This document shows, piece by piece, positions 1 through 18,600 of a stretch of 64,000 nt of DNA (position 1 is the stretch's first letter; every line of letters starts with the position of its first letter). Made by a program: the position numbers and the translations under genes. The notes beneath the pieces are model-generated. The model was not told the DNA's origin. It saw only the letters and a program-made list of their open reading frames with translations, and made no database searches. The DNA is from Cliona cf. orientalis (taxonomy: Eukaryota; Porifera; Demospongiae; Clionaida; Clionaidae), in NCBI GenBank assembly GCA_963930775.1, contig OZ005695.1:4588001-4652000 (forward strand), written 5' to 3'.

Positions 1-86
1 ACGTATCATTGGGTATGTATACATGCATGCATGTACATGATGTACATGTACAACATGTATTATCACACGTACGCACGTGGACTCAC

Positions 87-576
87 CAATATTGGCAGCA
101 GTATGTCTGCCAGGTAAACAAAGACAGCCCCCGCAGCAAAACCAACGGACACAGGCACAAACACAAATGCTCCATAGGTGTGAGACTCCTCAGCCATCTC
201 TATAGCCGGAGCCAGCAGAGACCAGTAAGAGGCAGCCAGCATAACCTACATGTACATGTACGAGTAGTACATGTATATGTCACTACTATGAAATTATTTG
301 ATGATATTCTCACCCCAGCAGCAAATCCAAGACTTCCATCCAATATCTTCCTCTGTTCCTGTATGAAGACAAGCAGATATGCACATGTGGTGCACCAGTG
401 AGCAAAGCCAGGCCCCTTCTCAAGAGCCCAGGCCTACAGGGACAGTACTCCAGCTAATCACTTACCTTAGCCCCTCCCTGAAAGATGAAGACCAGTGCGG
501 CCCCAGCTGCCGTGAGCCCCCAGGTTAGTAGCGTCCCCAGGAGGGACTGGACAATTGGGTGAAGGCCAGCTATCAT
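87..576 (-). CDS. SLC39A11: ZIP11-like zinc transporter, N-terminal three exons (partial)
   Basis: Exons in transcription order are 576-466, 358-314 and 245-87. All junctions are phase 0 and give 105 residues; the rest lies beyond the left edge. ZIP11 is a multi-pass zinc importer of the SLC39 (gufA-like) subfamily. The start codon at 576-574 opens MIAGLHPIVQSLLGTLLTWG, a first membrane segment. Exon 2 gives the ILDGSLGFAAG motif and exon 3 begins VMLAASYWSLLAPAIEMA, both hallmark ZIP11 stretches. A further hydrophobic stretch ends ADILLPIL at a GTGAGT donor. The His/Asp metal-site residues of later transmembrane helices are not in the window. Identification rests on recognised motifs and is firm; expression and the 5' untranslated region cannot be judged. 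Confidence 0.9.
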
Positions 577-1084
577 CACTCCTACTTCGGTAAGTGGTCG
601 TTAATTAATACGCACGCCCGCCTTGCGCTTGAGCATGCGCAATATTACTTGTACCACCCCGGCAGGGTACCGGACGATAATACATAGTTTGCTCGAAACC
701 ACAAGTGTGAACCTCCATAAGGGTGTATAAGGAAGTGGGTGTCGCCGACGTGAGGATAAGTTCGAGGCTGGCCAGACGGTCGCTGTGGCTGATTCCCACA
801 ACACACTCGGCCGAGTGTTGTGGGAGCGGATTCGACGGCGACTATCTGACCAGCTGGACTCCCTGGAGCTCCCTTAGAAGGGTAGTTCCTCACAATGTAA
901 AACCAAAAATACATGTACTATTACGAGATTCCCTGGCACCCATCTGTTACAAATGATGTCATAATTAGTGTATTGGCAATGTAGATTACAGCTATAATGA
1001 TATGGATGATACATATGATAATTTTGCTACCACAGAACAAATTATACAATAATAATATCGTACATTACTAGCACGAAGATGTAG
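577..1084. other. Intergenic gap between ZIP11 start and GAS7 stop
   Basis: About 500 bp holding the ZIP11 promoter side and the GAS7 3' flank. A GC-richer block at about 640-870 contains a near-perfect palindrome around 795-826 built on ACACTCGGCCGAGTGTT. Short open frames cross this block on both strands but resemble no protein and lack splice context, so no gene is called. The rest is AT-rich. Confidence 0.5.
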
Positions 1085-8588
<7,504 letters not shown>

Positions 8589-8711
8589 GTTCTCGTTGCT
8601 AAACGCGCAGATCAATGTAAATGCTACGGTGGGTGGATTCAATTTATGAGTATGCGGGTAATTCGTACGCATATGAATGAGTAGGAAAATAACGTGGTAA
8701 TAAAGTGTCCC

Positions 8712-8784
8712 GGCCTCGTGGCCTAATGGATAAGGCGTCTGACTTCGGATCAGAAGATTGAGGGTTCGAATCCCTTCGGGGTCG
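8712..8784 (+). tRNA. tRNA-Arg (anticodon TCG), copy 1
   Basis: A 73-nt cloverleaf. The acceptor arms GGCCTCG/CGGGGTC pair with two G-U wobbles. The D arm is TGGCCTAATGGATAAGG, the anticodon loop contains ACTTCGGA (anticodon TCG), and the T arm is GAGGG-TTCGAAT-CCCTT. Discriminator base G, then a T-run Pol III terminator. It lies between the GAS7 start and the B9D1 3' end, opposite to both. Unlike the other copies, its 5' flank lacks the shared 45-nt block. Confidence 0.95.
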
Positions 8785-9019
8785 CTTTTTTTTTCCTTTG
8801 AGTTGATATTCCCTTTTTTTAAGGAGAAGATGTATTATACTATTCTTCAAGCTGCCTCTAACTCCTATAGCTACCATTCATGTGATAAAATTATTACATA
8901 CATAATAGCTTCAATGTCATAATAATTATTATAATTTTTATGGAACATCATAAAAAGTATAATAATATTTCTAGTACAAATGATTTTCTTGTAATTATAT
9001 TTTATACACACATAGCACA

Positions 9020-12000
9020 TTAACTAGCTGTCAGTGGTTCTCTAGACCCATTCCTGTAACCCTGCTTCCGTAAATCCTTAGTAATAACGTTTAAGTTTAG
9101 TTTGATATGGCCCTGTGATCTTGTTCTTGTAACTATCGGAAAAGAAACACCACAGTAAAACCTGAATAATATTATGCACTGAATCTACTGTAGGTACACT
9201 TACTTTCCCTTCCTTCTCCCTGGGCTACAAATTTTGGATCCACAAACTCTGGTCTGGGACCTATCAACCAGCTGCAGAGCCAAGAAAAGAAAATCGTTGT
9301 CTTTGATGTGTTTGAGATACATGTAGAACCACCACATCAAAGCAAATACGTGAGGTCAGTACCCACACTATATACCCTCTGGCCAGCCAGACTCCCTCCC
9401 AAGAGGGTCTACAAAAATTATATTTACAAAGCTGCAGTGCACATGTACATTATTAGTTGCCTTATTCCCAGTAGGCTTGGGTAAGTAAGGTACATGCACA
9501 ATGCTTACCCAAGAAATTTCTCCCAAAGAGACGATGGTTGTGGTATGAACATTGGAACTTCTAACACATGCCTGCATGAGACAACAAGACAAGGTTCAGT
9601 CAGAAAGCTAAAATTGATAAAATTAAGCAATTTCAAATAAAGGTCTATTCCTACTGGGCACTCTCTTCAGTGAATTCCTAAACCTTTGTAGGTAACGTTG
9701 TTGGGCCCAATGCCACAAATGATTGTATCTAATGTCCCTAGATCTGTCACTGAGCAAGGTCCAGCAAATCAGCCTCATCCCCAGACCCTGTTACTACATA
9801 TTAAAGGCTGAAAGATTTGGTCTACCCCTAGGAGCATCCAGTGCACACTAGAGAGACACTAGTCTATATTAATAGGCACACCATAACGGCAGAATACATT
9901 GGTCCATGTGATGTACTTAATACAATCATGATCACATAATTATAACTACAGCAATATTATAGTGGGTAGTAGACCAGGACCAACCTTCCAGGAGCCATGG
10001 GTAGGTGGATGGCTCCATTCCCCCTCACTTCATCCCTCCCAAAACTGTTCAAACCATACACACTGATCACAACTTGAGGCCCTGCACAAAACAACACAGC
10101 TGTCAAACAGTAACAAACATAATACCAGCCGTGTGTTCGCTTTGCTAACAGGTGATTGTGCATTGATTATCTCCTTCATGCTAATACCAAAATTAAGGAG
10201 AAATAGTTTTCATTGGCTGTGGCATATTATTATTATGTCAATATTATTGTTCATGTAATGTACAACGCACTTTGGTATATTATTATAGTTCAAATGTGCA
10301 AGTTAGGTGTTTGCATTGATCTCGCAACACTTGGTTGAAGTTTGCTCTAAACAGCTAAGACCAAGTTTGTCTATCCCTAAGACACACAGTCACTGAATAC
10401 ATAGAATGCCCACTATAACATTCCGTACATAAAATGAACAGGTCACTGGGTATTCACAATGCCATAGAGTCCAATTCAGTACAATCACTTTGTGCTGTAT
10501 GAGTGTACAGAGAGTATAATAGACATCAAATGTCACTCAAGCGAAAGCTACAGTCATTAATGCAGAAAGCACATGGTAGAGTCGATAGGCGTGGCCAAAA
10601 AATACTGTGTTTATGACACTCATGGACCTTGCCAAACAATTCGAAATATAATGGAGCCAATTTTTCATGGATTGGTTGTGCTAACGATGCCTATATGTAG
10701 ATCTCCAGGTCTGATGATTTTATGCTAACAGATAAACAAACAGACAGACAGAACTGATTGCTAATTGCTGATTGCCACAATAATACCCCACACGCATGCA
10801 TGTGGGGTATTATTATGGCATGCATGGTAAAATTAATGATCTTGGCTGATGAGTGATGCATGCTTTTCTAGCACTCTAATATTATATGTAAGGATAATAA
10901 TGTTATTATGGTTGGGTAAACATATTATTATTTTCACAAGGTCTATGACATGAAATCTTGTAGAGGATATCAATGTGCTTGGGGACTTGGACACAATATG
11001 TATATGTGGTTAATGTGCTAGGTAGAAACAGCCCTGTCTGCATTTGCACTTTTGGTACTGTGTTTTAAAGTTTGATGCACAGATAATACTAGGGTGACGT
11101 AAACCATCGAGGGGGTGAGCCTTCACTCACAGCAGGTTGCCCCCTCTATTACCTTCGATCCAATTAAAGTACATATACAAGTAGCTATAGCTATCGTCAT
11201 TAACTGAGCACAATCTATTGTTGCTATAAAGATCAAGAAAAATGTATAGTTCAATAGTGTACCACATTCCCAATATGTTGAGAGCTAGCTTTGACCCCTA
11301 TGAGGCTACAGAATTGTCTGGGTAACTATAGCTACACATGTAGCTTGGACCCGCATTCGTAGCCGATTACGATCATACCTAGACTTAGACTACATGGCCT
11401 TGTTGCTGTAGAAACTTTTCTTGTGTACTGATTCCTTACCTTTGCTTGTTTTCTAGCCATCCACTCGAGCTGCATCTTTTGGTGAGCAATATTTATAGTT
11501 AGCGCGGCCAACGTTAACGATCTTTACCGCAATGATTATGTGCATGCGCTATGAGCTAGCAAACATGTAGACAACGTATCATTACGTACATACAAACATA
11601 CGTACATACATACATACATAAGTACAGCGATTTTTTTGTAGTGCTCATTAGTGTGGGGCTTGCTCAGGCTTGCCCCAATTATGGCATGTTCCAGGAAAAT
11701 CTGGAATAACTATTAATTTTGTTGTGCACGAAAAATTTGAGGCTACACCCACAAATAAACATGTTATGCAGTACAGTCAGTGCTAAAAACAAAAGTCTAT
11801 GTCAATGTGCACTCACTAATTGAGTTATGCACGTGATTGTTATTTGATTATAAAGTCAGCTTGCATGTCCCGGCCTCGTGGCCTAATGGATAAGGCGTCT
11901 GACTTCGGATCAGAAGATTGAGGGTTCGAATCCCTTCGGGGTCATTTTTTTTTTCCTTTTCATCAGTGTCAACTTCCTGAACTATACAAGCATTTGGACA

Positions 12001-14123
12001 ATAACATACTATGAGCTTATTATTATTTAATCTTGCACGTGGTTGTTATTCGATTGTATACAGTGAGCTTGCATGTCCCGGCCTCGTGGCCTAATGGATA
12101 AGGCGTCTGACTTCGGATCAGAAGATTGAGGGTTCGAATCCCTTCGGGGTCATACTTTTTTTTTCTCTTTATCAGTGTCAACTCCTGAACTATACAAGCA
12201 TAAGAGTTACCTTTGACAATAATGTGACCTGCTATGAGAAAAGGGACGGACCGTTGGCAGTAGTAGACTGAGTATGAAACATGACCAATTTTATCAGACA
12301 ATGACCAACTTGCTTTCTACAAATGTAGTATAGTAAATATAGGTATTGACACCAACATACAGCGGATACAGCTTATTATTATTCCCTACACACTATTACG
12401 AGCTACATACGACAAATATGAATTCCAAATGGTCCCTTTTCTCAGAGCTGGTCACATATTATGCTATGAAGTTATTTATTAAATCTTAAGTTATGCATGT
12501 GGTTGTTATTGAATTGTATAGAGAGAGTTGGCATGTCCCGGCCTCGTGGCCTAATGGATAAGGCGTCTGACTTCGGATCAGAAGATTGAGGGTTCGAATC
12601 CCTTCGGGGTCATGCTGATTTTTTTTCTTTTTCGTTGACTTCTGAGCTCAATAGACAGTACTAATTATGCAAGTTTAAATATTGCAAAATTAGTCACCAG
12701 GGACATTATCAGAAAACTCTGGGACATGAGTAAACTTCCAGAGCCATTTAGATACATGTAGCAAACTTCAACACAACATGCATGGCAGTAGAACTTACAT
12801 CCAAAAGGGTTTGTGCTCTTGAATGTAACGTCGAGGGGAAAGTTCCAGACAAAGTGCTTTTCAGGTCCACTGCATCTCTTGGTGGTCTGAGTGATACCCT
12901 CAGACAGACCCTGCATGCCACCAACAGCAATATACACAATGTACATGTGATAATAATAATTATTATTTTGGCATACATGGTTCTTTAATTCGACAATAAT
13001 TTTATTCCTCACACTAGAATAATGTTAAATTGAGCTTGCACAGCTGTGATACTGGAATGGCGTGATTTCCACGAAGCTGAGCCAGATGATTAGTTTGTGC
13101 TAGATATTGCTCAAGAGCCTAGGACCATAGGTTATTTACAAAATTCTGTTATCTGCCAGAGCTGGTAAACCCCCAGTGGGAGAAGTTGGTGCGAATTCTA
13201 GCTATCTTCTTCACATATGGAAGGTGTATTGGAATCTACACTGCCTCGCCCATTTAGGAAGGAAACTGACCATCAACTAGCCTCATCCCCAGGCAATATT
13301 CCTTTGAATGAAAGTTCAGACTGGATCCTGGCTAGTAGACCCACTAAGTGTGACGTCAAGTCTAACCTCGAATCCAGACCCCTCCTATTTCCGCAGCGTT
13401 GGATGTATTGCATCACCAGCATGCGGTGGTGATGCAATACATCCAGCGCTGCAGAAATAGGAGGGGTCTGGATTCGAGACTAACGTCAAGTCATTGTATG
13501 ATGCCACAGCAAGTGTAGTACATAAGCATACACATTGCATGTATAATTATTGCACTCACCGACACTATTGCCCAGTCCTGACCGTACACAAAGGAGTAAT
13601 TACAATATAGTTCATCATATTCTGGAAACTGCAATGACCATAAAATACATACAGAGCCAAGTAGACTATCATAGATTATATTATATATCTATGTATACAT
13701 TATATAATATTATATTATAATAATAATATAATTGTGACCTGCTATGAGAAAAGGGACCGTTCGCAGTAGTAGACTGAGTATGAAACACAACCAATTTTAT
13801 CATGACAATGACCAACTTGCTTTCTACAAATGTAGTATAGTAAATATACTTGTATCAGGGTATTGACACCAACATACAGCGGATACAGCTTATTATTATT
13901 CCCTACACACTATTACGAGCTACATACGACAAACATGAATTCCAAATGGTCCCTTTTCTCAGAGCTGGTCACAAATTTATACCTATGTATCTATGATACA
14001 CCGGTAATTTTGTATAGTCACAGAGCTTACTTCAGCTGATTCTATTTGTCCAGATACCATCACAAGGAACACAGGATCTTTGCCTAGATCGCTTCCAGAC
14101 GCTGTCTGCCTTTCATCTGCCAT
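9020..14123 (-). CDS. B9D1: B9D1 homologue, complete, 7 exons
   Basis: Exons: 14123-14031, 13628-13560, 12910-12799, 10081-9985, 9571-9509, 9271-9204, 9132-9020. They total 615 nt, in frame, 204 aa, the length of the human protein. B9D1 belongs to the MKS/B9 complex of the ciliary transition zone. The B9 domain fills nearly the whole protein: [65 protein letters not shown], and [15 protein letters not shown] near the C-terminus. The Met at 14123 is preferred over an in-frame Met at 14231 because it gives the canonical length. The 2.7-kb third intron hosts three antisense tRNA-Arg genes and a TGTGACC element. The gene implies an organism that makes cilia. It shares a 141-bp promoter interval with the gene at 14265. 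Confidence 0.95.
10560..10731 (-). repeat. Dispersed repeat R1, diverged fragment
   Basis: Reverse-strand match to the R1 core: GATAGGCGTGGCCAAAAAA, with AGCAGAAAGCACA-type sequence on one side and a TAGATCTCCAGGTCTGATGATTTT-type block on the other, in the same order as the longer copies. Confidence 0.5.
11872..11944 (+). tRNA. tRNA-Arg (anticodon TCG), copy 2
   Basis: Same 73-nt gene as the copy at 8712 except discriminator base A. Followed by a long T-run. The 5' flank carries TGCACGTGATTGTTATTTGA shortly upstream, shared with copies 3-5. It lies in B9D1 intron 3, antisense. Confidence 0.95.
12080..12152 (+). tRNA. tRNA-Arg (anticodon TCG), copy 3
   Basis: Identical mature sequence with discriminator A. 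The 5' flank TGCACGTGGTTGTTATTCGA and the 3' flank (T-run, then ATCAGTGTCAACT and GAACTATACAAGCAT) match copy 2. This indicates that a unit of about 200 bp including the flanks was duplicated in tandem. Confidence 0.95.
12223..12456. mobile_element. TGTGACC-ended TIR element, copy a
   Basis: A 234-bp element with imperfect terminal inverted repeats of about 26 bp: TGTGACCTGCTATGAGAAAA at the left, and the reverse complement of TGTGACCAGCTCTGAGAAAA at the right. It has no coding capacity and is near-identical to the copy at 13733-13973. Target duplication is unclear (TAA versus TAT if 3 bp), so the superfamily is not assigned. Confidence 0.8.
12540..12612 (+). tRNA. tRNA-Arg (anticodon TCG), copy 4
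   Basis: Identical mature sequence, discriminator A, T-run about 6 nt downstream. The 5' flank contains TGCATGTGGTTGTTATTGAA, the shared block with three substitutions relative to copy 3. It is the nearest of the three to the B9D1 exon at 12799. Confidence 0.95.
13363..13482. mobile_element. Near-palindromic foldback element, 10-bp target duplication
   Basis: A 120-bp hairpin: arms of about 55 bp around a short AGCATGC centre. Ends are TAACCTCGAATCCAG and CTGGATTCGAGACTA. It is flanked by ACGTCAAGTC on both sides (13353-13362 and 13483-13492). The TSD length and TAGTCT-type terminus match the elements at 31006, 47058 and 57214, suggesting a Mutator-like foldback. Located in B9D1 intron 2. 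Confidence 0.8.
13733..13973. mobile_element. TGTGACC-ended TIR element, copy b
   Basis: 241 bp, the same orientation and nearly the same sequence as copy a, with a few small indels. Flanked by AAT on both sides, a possible 3-bp target duplication. Located in B9D1 intron 1. Confidence 0.8.
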
Positions 14124-14264
14124 GGTTTCGCCTTTGCATGTAGCTTGGGGACACAAGTTGCCACTGGTAACGATGGTAGGCGGGGCGCCACTTGTTGTTA
14201 ACCCCCTCTGCACCGAATTTATGGTGCGCATTAATTAGAGTTGCGTGCAGACTCAATTTGCAAC
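14124..14264. promoter_or_regulatory. B9D1/MPLKIP divergent promoter interval
   Basis: Only 141 bp separate the start codons of B9D1 (minus) and the MPLKIP-like gene (plus), so both 5' untranslated regions and core promoters must lie here. No obvious TATA box is seen. The position supports a promoter call; the elements themselves are not resolved. Confidence 0.6.
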
Positions 14265-15185
14265 ATGCATCCTTATGGCCCTCCTCGCAAGTTCTTTAGA
14301 CCATCGGGGAGCAGAGGTGGACCCAGGCTTCCCAGCCCAGGAGCTGTACAAGACTTCACTATCGATCAAGACACTCCTCCCAGTGGTTTCCACCAGTCAC
14401 AACCCTACAGGCTCCCCCCTCCCCCCGGCCCCCTAGGAGCACCACGATACAGATTCCCCCCTGGACCACGACCACCATTCAACCCATATCCACCTCCCCA
14501 CTATGGATACAATCCCCGGCCCCCAAGATTCGGTCCTCCACCTGGACATTGGGGTCGAGGGGGGTACGGTCATCAGGGAGGACGTGGGGGGTGGAGGGGG
14601 AGAGGAAGGGGATTCAGAGGTCGAGGTGGGAGGTACCCTTATCCAAGACATGGTGGTGATGGTGGATCGTCGGATGACATTGATGCATACTACAATAGGA
14701 GTATGTTTGAAGATCCATGGAAGGACCTCTTACCACCAGGAGAGCAAAGTGAAGAAACAACAGCTCCGCCCATGTTATCAGATAGCACAACTGCTAATCA
14801 AGATGATGCTGCTACTGATGACAACCAAAAACCGGAGATAGTGGCATCCACAGTTAATATCTTAGCTGAGACGGGTGCCACTGACATGAACAGTCATTCA
14901 GAAATTTCTCAGAATTTGGAAAGTGCCAATATTCATACCAGTGGTGGCTGTATTGGTACTGCAGAGAATGAGACTGATGCAGAGTCACAGAACAGTAAGT
15001 TTGCAGGAGTAAGTGGCTCATCTCCTGGTTGTGCTCCGGAAGAACGCCAGAGTACTGTTGCAATCGGTGATGCTGAGGACACTAGTACTAAAGCTGAAGA
15101 CCGTAGAGACCACCTCTGTGGAACTAACACTGACCAAGAATCTTTACAAATCGAAGAGAGCGCTTGTACAGCGGTTCAAGACTGA
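14265..15185 (+). CDS. MPLKIP: MPLKIP/TTDN1-like protein, intronless
   Basis: Single-exon frame of 306 aa from the ATG at 14265. The frame is open to a TTG further upstream, which is not taken as a start. The N-terminal half is Pro/Gly/Arg-rich (PPPPGPLGAPRYRFPPGPR) with an RGG-like run (GRGGWRGRGRGFRGRGG). At about residues 135-152 lies DDIDAYYNRSMFEDPWKDLL, which matches the conserved YF-SM-EDPW core of MPLKIP (TTDN1), a Polo-like kinase 1-interacting protein mutated in non-photosensitive trichothiodystrophy. The C-terminal half is acidic, Ser/Thr-rich and apparently disordered. It is longer than human MPLKIP (about 180 aa), mainly through this tail. Low-complexity sequence makes the call rest on the EDPW motif. 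Confidence 0.72.
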   Translation: MHPYGPPRKFFRPSGSRGGPRLPSPGAVQDFTIDQDTPPSGFHQSQPYRLPPPPGPLGAPRYRFPPGPRPPFNPYPPPHYGYNPRPPRFGPPPGHWGRGGYGHQGGRGGWRGRGRGFRGRGGRYPYPRHGGDGGSSDDIDAYYNRSMFEDPWKDLLPPGEQSEETTAPPMLSDSTTANQDDAATDDNQKPEIVASTVNILAETGATDMNSHSEISQNLESANIHTSGGCIGTAENETDAESQNSKFAGVSGSSPGCAPEERQSTVAIGDAEDTSTKAEDRRDHLCGTNTDQESLQIEESACTAVQD

Positions 15186-15687
15186 GAGTAGGTCGAAAAT
15201 AATCAAGGCACCAGTTAACTCAGCACTTATATTATATACTACACTTTTCTTATGCATGCACTATTCACAAATTGTACTTTTGTAGCATCTTATGCTGTGC
15301 ACTAGCTCTAGGCAGCTGTATTCATATTATAGGTCACATGCAATATAAAGTCTATAGATCTCAATGCACACAACTTGGCAAGCACTTAAATATTTTTTGT
15401 CTGGCCTGGAAAGTTCCGTGATAATTATAATAATAATTATTATAATATTATTGTTCCTCAATTATAAAACTTTGTGCACTCAAGAGGACACATGCACACC
15501 AATCCGGTCCCAAGCATGCACACTTCACTATCTCAGAGTAACACACAATGTCATAATAATAATACTGTAATTACTGGTATGTGAGATACTGTGGTTATAG
15601 TCATAATATTATAACCTCTGCACTATTATGGTAGTTTTGTGGACAGTGCCTGTTGTATACATGTGAATAATAACAATAGTTCCGACC
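15186..15687. other. Intergenic gap, convergent gene ends
   Basis: AT-rich sequence between the MPLKIP-like stop and the receptor A stop, with TAATAAT-type runs around 15421-15450. Both genes end here, so it holds their 3' flanks. No RNA gene or element recognised. Confidence 0.5.
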
Positions 15688-18600
15688 CTAAAGATTACTT
15701 GTGTCAATGTCTTTCTTGTCCGTATCTTCTCCGTTCTGTCTCAGTTCGAAGCTCAACTCCACACTAACTCCATTCCTGCTGGCTCCTGTCTCCTCATCAT
15801 CACCACCGTCGTGGTCAGGGCTGAGCAGGTGAGCCACGCTGCCAGCAGCACTGGCATTGAGCTCATGTTCCAGGTCACTATCACTGGTCACTGCTCCTAC
15901 TCCATTGCTGTCTCCAGCCTTCCCGGCACGACGCTGTTTAGCCTCCTGGAGTAAAGATGGAAAATGCACTGAAACTATAATAATATTATTATTATATATA
16001 CAATAGCATGAATTATTATATATACAATAGCATGAATTGCCTGAAATGGGGCTCTCAAGATACTGTGGGTATTCGATAATTTACTTGTGCAATAAATTAA
16101 GTGTTTGTATTGTGCCTATGTAGTTGGCTGGAAAGGAAAAAAATGACCCCGAAGGGACTCGAACCCTCAATCTTCTGATCCGAAGTCAGACGCCTTATCC
16201 ATTAGGCCACGAGGCCGGGACATACAACCTTACTTACAATCGAATAACAACCACTTGCATACCTCAATCTGCATCTGTAGCGATTTGATGGTGCTTCTGA
16301 GCTCAGCTATCTTTTTGACGTCATCTTGAGTTGAGAGGTTGGACAACACGGCTGACTTTCCCTCAGAGCTTCGTCCTGTTATGTCAACCTCTCCACTGCT
16401 GTCACGATACAACTCTATCATCTATAACATTGAATACAACAATCACTCATCAATACCATTCAAATGTCATCGCTATCATTACCCAGCGCGCATGCGCAAG
16501 GGGTATAGTAATCGGTTGTGTCGTCGTTGTTGTTGTTGTCGTCGTTGTCGTTGTCGTTAGCACAAAAATCGCCATATCTCGAGATATAGGCGTCTAAGCG
16601 ACTCGTAATCACAACGAATCAATCGAATTCGGCGAAAAACTGGCTTCAGTTTGCGTCATATCGAGGGATACGGTCCACGAGCGTCACAAATAGTGCCTTT
16701 TTGTTGGCCACCGTAGCCACGCCTATTGACAGTGCCCATCAATGCATATGCATACCAATTGTGCTTTCTGCTCATGCGCACAACTAAGTGGCCAAGCGTG
16801 AGACTGGTAAAGATCGTCGATGTTCTAAAATTAATAATGATGGTGATGTCTACAGTGACTGCCCTATGGAACCAATCATATTAAATGTAAGATAGCTATA
16901 CTATAATATATTATACTATTATTACAACAAATATAGATAGAAATTCATATCTTCCTAGTCTGGGCTAGGTCTGGATGCAGAGAGCGCTTTTCAAGTGTCA
17001 CCAGAATCCCCAGTACAACTAAGCAGCATTTCCATTAGTTCACAAAATTATAGCCATGCACCGAAAGTAAATCTATAGATAGCGCATTGTGCGTGCGGGG
17101 TATGTGCTCTACAGAGCTCTAGTTAATTTCAGTCTTTTTGGAGTGTGGCAACTAAATTATAATTGAGGATGGCTCTTATTCAAGGGTGGATTTCGTTAAA
17201 GTAGCAGTATAAAGACTGAACTGCACTTCAAAGCACATAATATTATGATCTATAAAGAAGCAGTCATACAGCCTTAGAACGCTCAGTGGCGCAAGTTTCC
17301 AAGTATTATTCTACTACACTGGTTAAACAGACACTCAGTAGATCAGTAGATTGACTGGCTCCAAAAATAACTGCCAGAAATGCCTCAAAAACATTCTCAA
17401 AGTTCCAAAATTTTCTGGGGAGCATGCCCCCAGACCCTCCCTACCCCAGTCACAGCACAATACCACCAAAGCCCCCCCCCCCCCCCCACACACACACACT
17501 TTACTGCCCCTTCTCCACCCTTGAGACATAGCTGAGAACCAGACCGCTAGCACCAGTTGTAACTATACATGTGTGGTTCTTGACTGTTGTTAACCACATA
17601 CAATCATCCATTTAGTACTTGCATTCATGCATGACATGCATGTATTACAATAATTCATACCCTAGTGACAAAGAGCAGGAACAGCACAGCAGTGAGGAGA
17701 ACCCAAATGAAGGAGCCAATCACCCCGTAAGTAGCATTAGGAAGAGTAGGCAGCAGGAATGTGATGAGCGTTAGGACCAGGCTGACCACGGTGATACCAA
17801 TGACACAGGCCACAATGAGCTTGGAGTCTCTGAGCTCTTTGATCTTGACGCGGTACGTGGTTGTGGCCAGCCACAGCCCAACGATCAGATAGAGACACTT
17901 GTAAGCCAGCAGTATCGGCAGCCAGAACGTAGACGCTTCAGACGAACACACCCCCACCACCTGAGGAACAGCTCCTCCCTGATAATCAGTAGAGAATAAG
18001 ATATCTCAAGTGAAATGGTTAATTGAGTGTGGGACACTCATGCACACATATAATACATGTACATTTAATCAGGGGTTCCCCACCAAATGAGCCATTTGTA
18101 AAGTAGTTTGGCTACTGGTTCTGGACTGAGAAGCCATTTTTACATTTATAATCTGCTTTATAAATTTATGAGCTTTCTGTATGAGAATGTCTGCTTCAGA
18201 AATCCCAACAAAGTAATTTCTGGAGATCCAAGAGCAACATGCCCTGTGCACTACACCCTAATCAACATGTGTGCATGCTGCATGCAACTACATGTGGCCA
18301 TGAGCACAATATTAACTTTGGGTGTGAAAATAATAATAACCACAACCATTTGGACATAAAACTTCACACAAAAAGCAGCATAATGCATGCAGTGCCTACT
18401 TGTCTAAAGACGAGCTGGGGGTTGAGGCGGAGTCTCCAGACATCAACAGACACGATGATCAGAAACACAATATCAACAGCAACTATGATTGCAACAACGA
18501 TGAACAAAATCCAATCCTTCAGTGGCTACATGTATGGAGAAAGAGGTGTGCGTGTTATGCAAGTATACTATAATATTATGTGTGTGCATGTGTGTGGGTT

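Larger units (their letters stand above)
10082..12798. other. B9D1 intron 3 with tRNA genes and repeats
   Basis: The 2.7-kb intron contains an R1 fragment (10560-10731), a short palindrome around ACCCCACACGCATGCATGTGGGGT (about 10787-10818), three plus-strand tRNA-Arg genes (11872-12612) and a TGTGACC-ended element (12223-12456). No protein-coding exon was found. Confidence 0.7.

Noticed and set aside
645..914. 89-residue minus-strand frame in a GC-rich block
   Set aside because: Resembles no protein and lies in the gap upstream of ZIP11; it may be untranslated region or a palindromic relic.
14124..14231. Upstream in-frame Met for B9D1
   Set aside because: Would add 36 residues not found in the family; the Met at 14123 gives the canonical 204 aa.
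14241..14264. N-terminal extension of the MPLKIP-like protein
   Set aside because: It begins at a TTG; the first ATG is at 14265.
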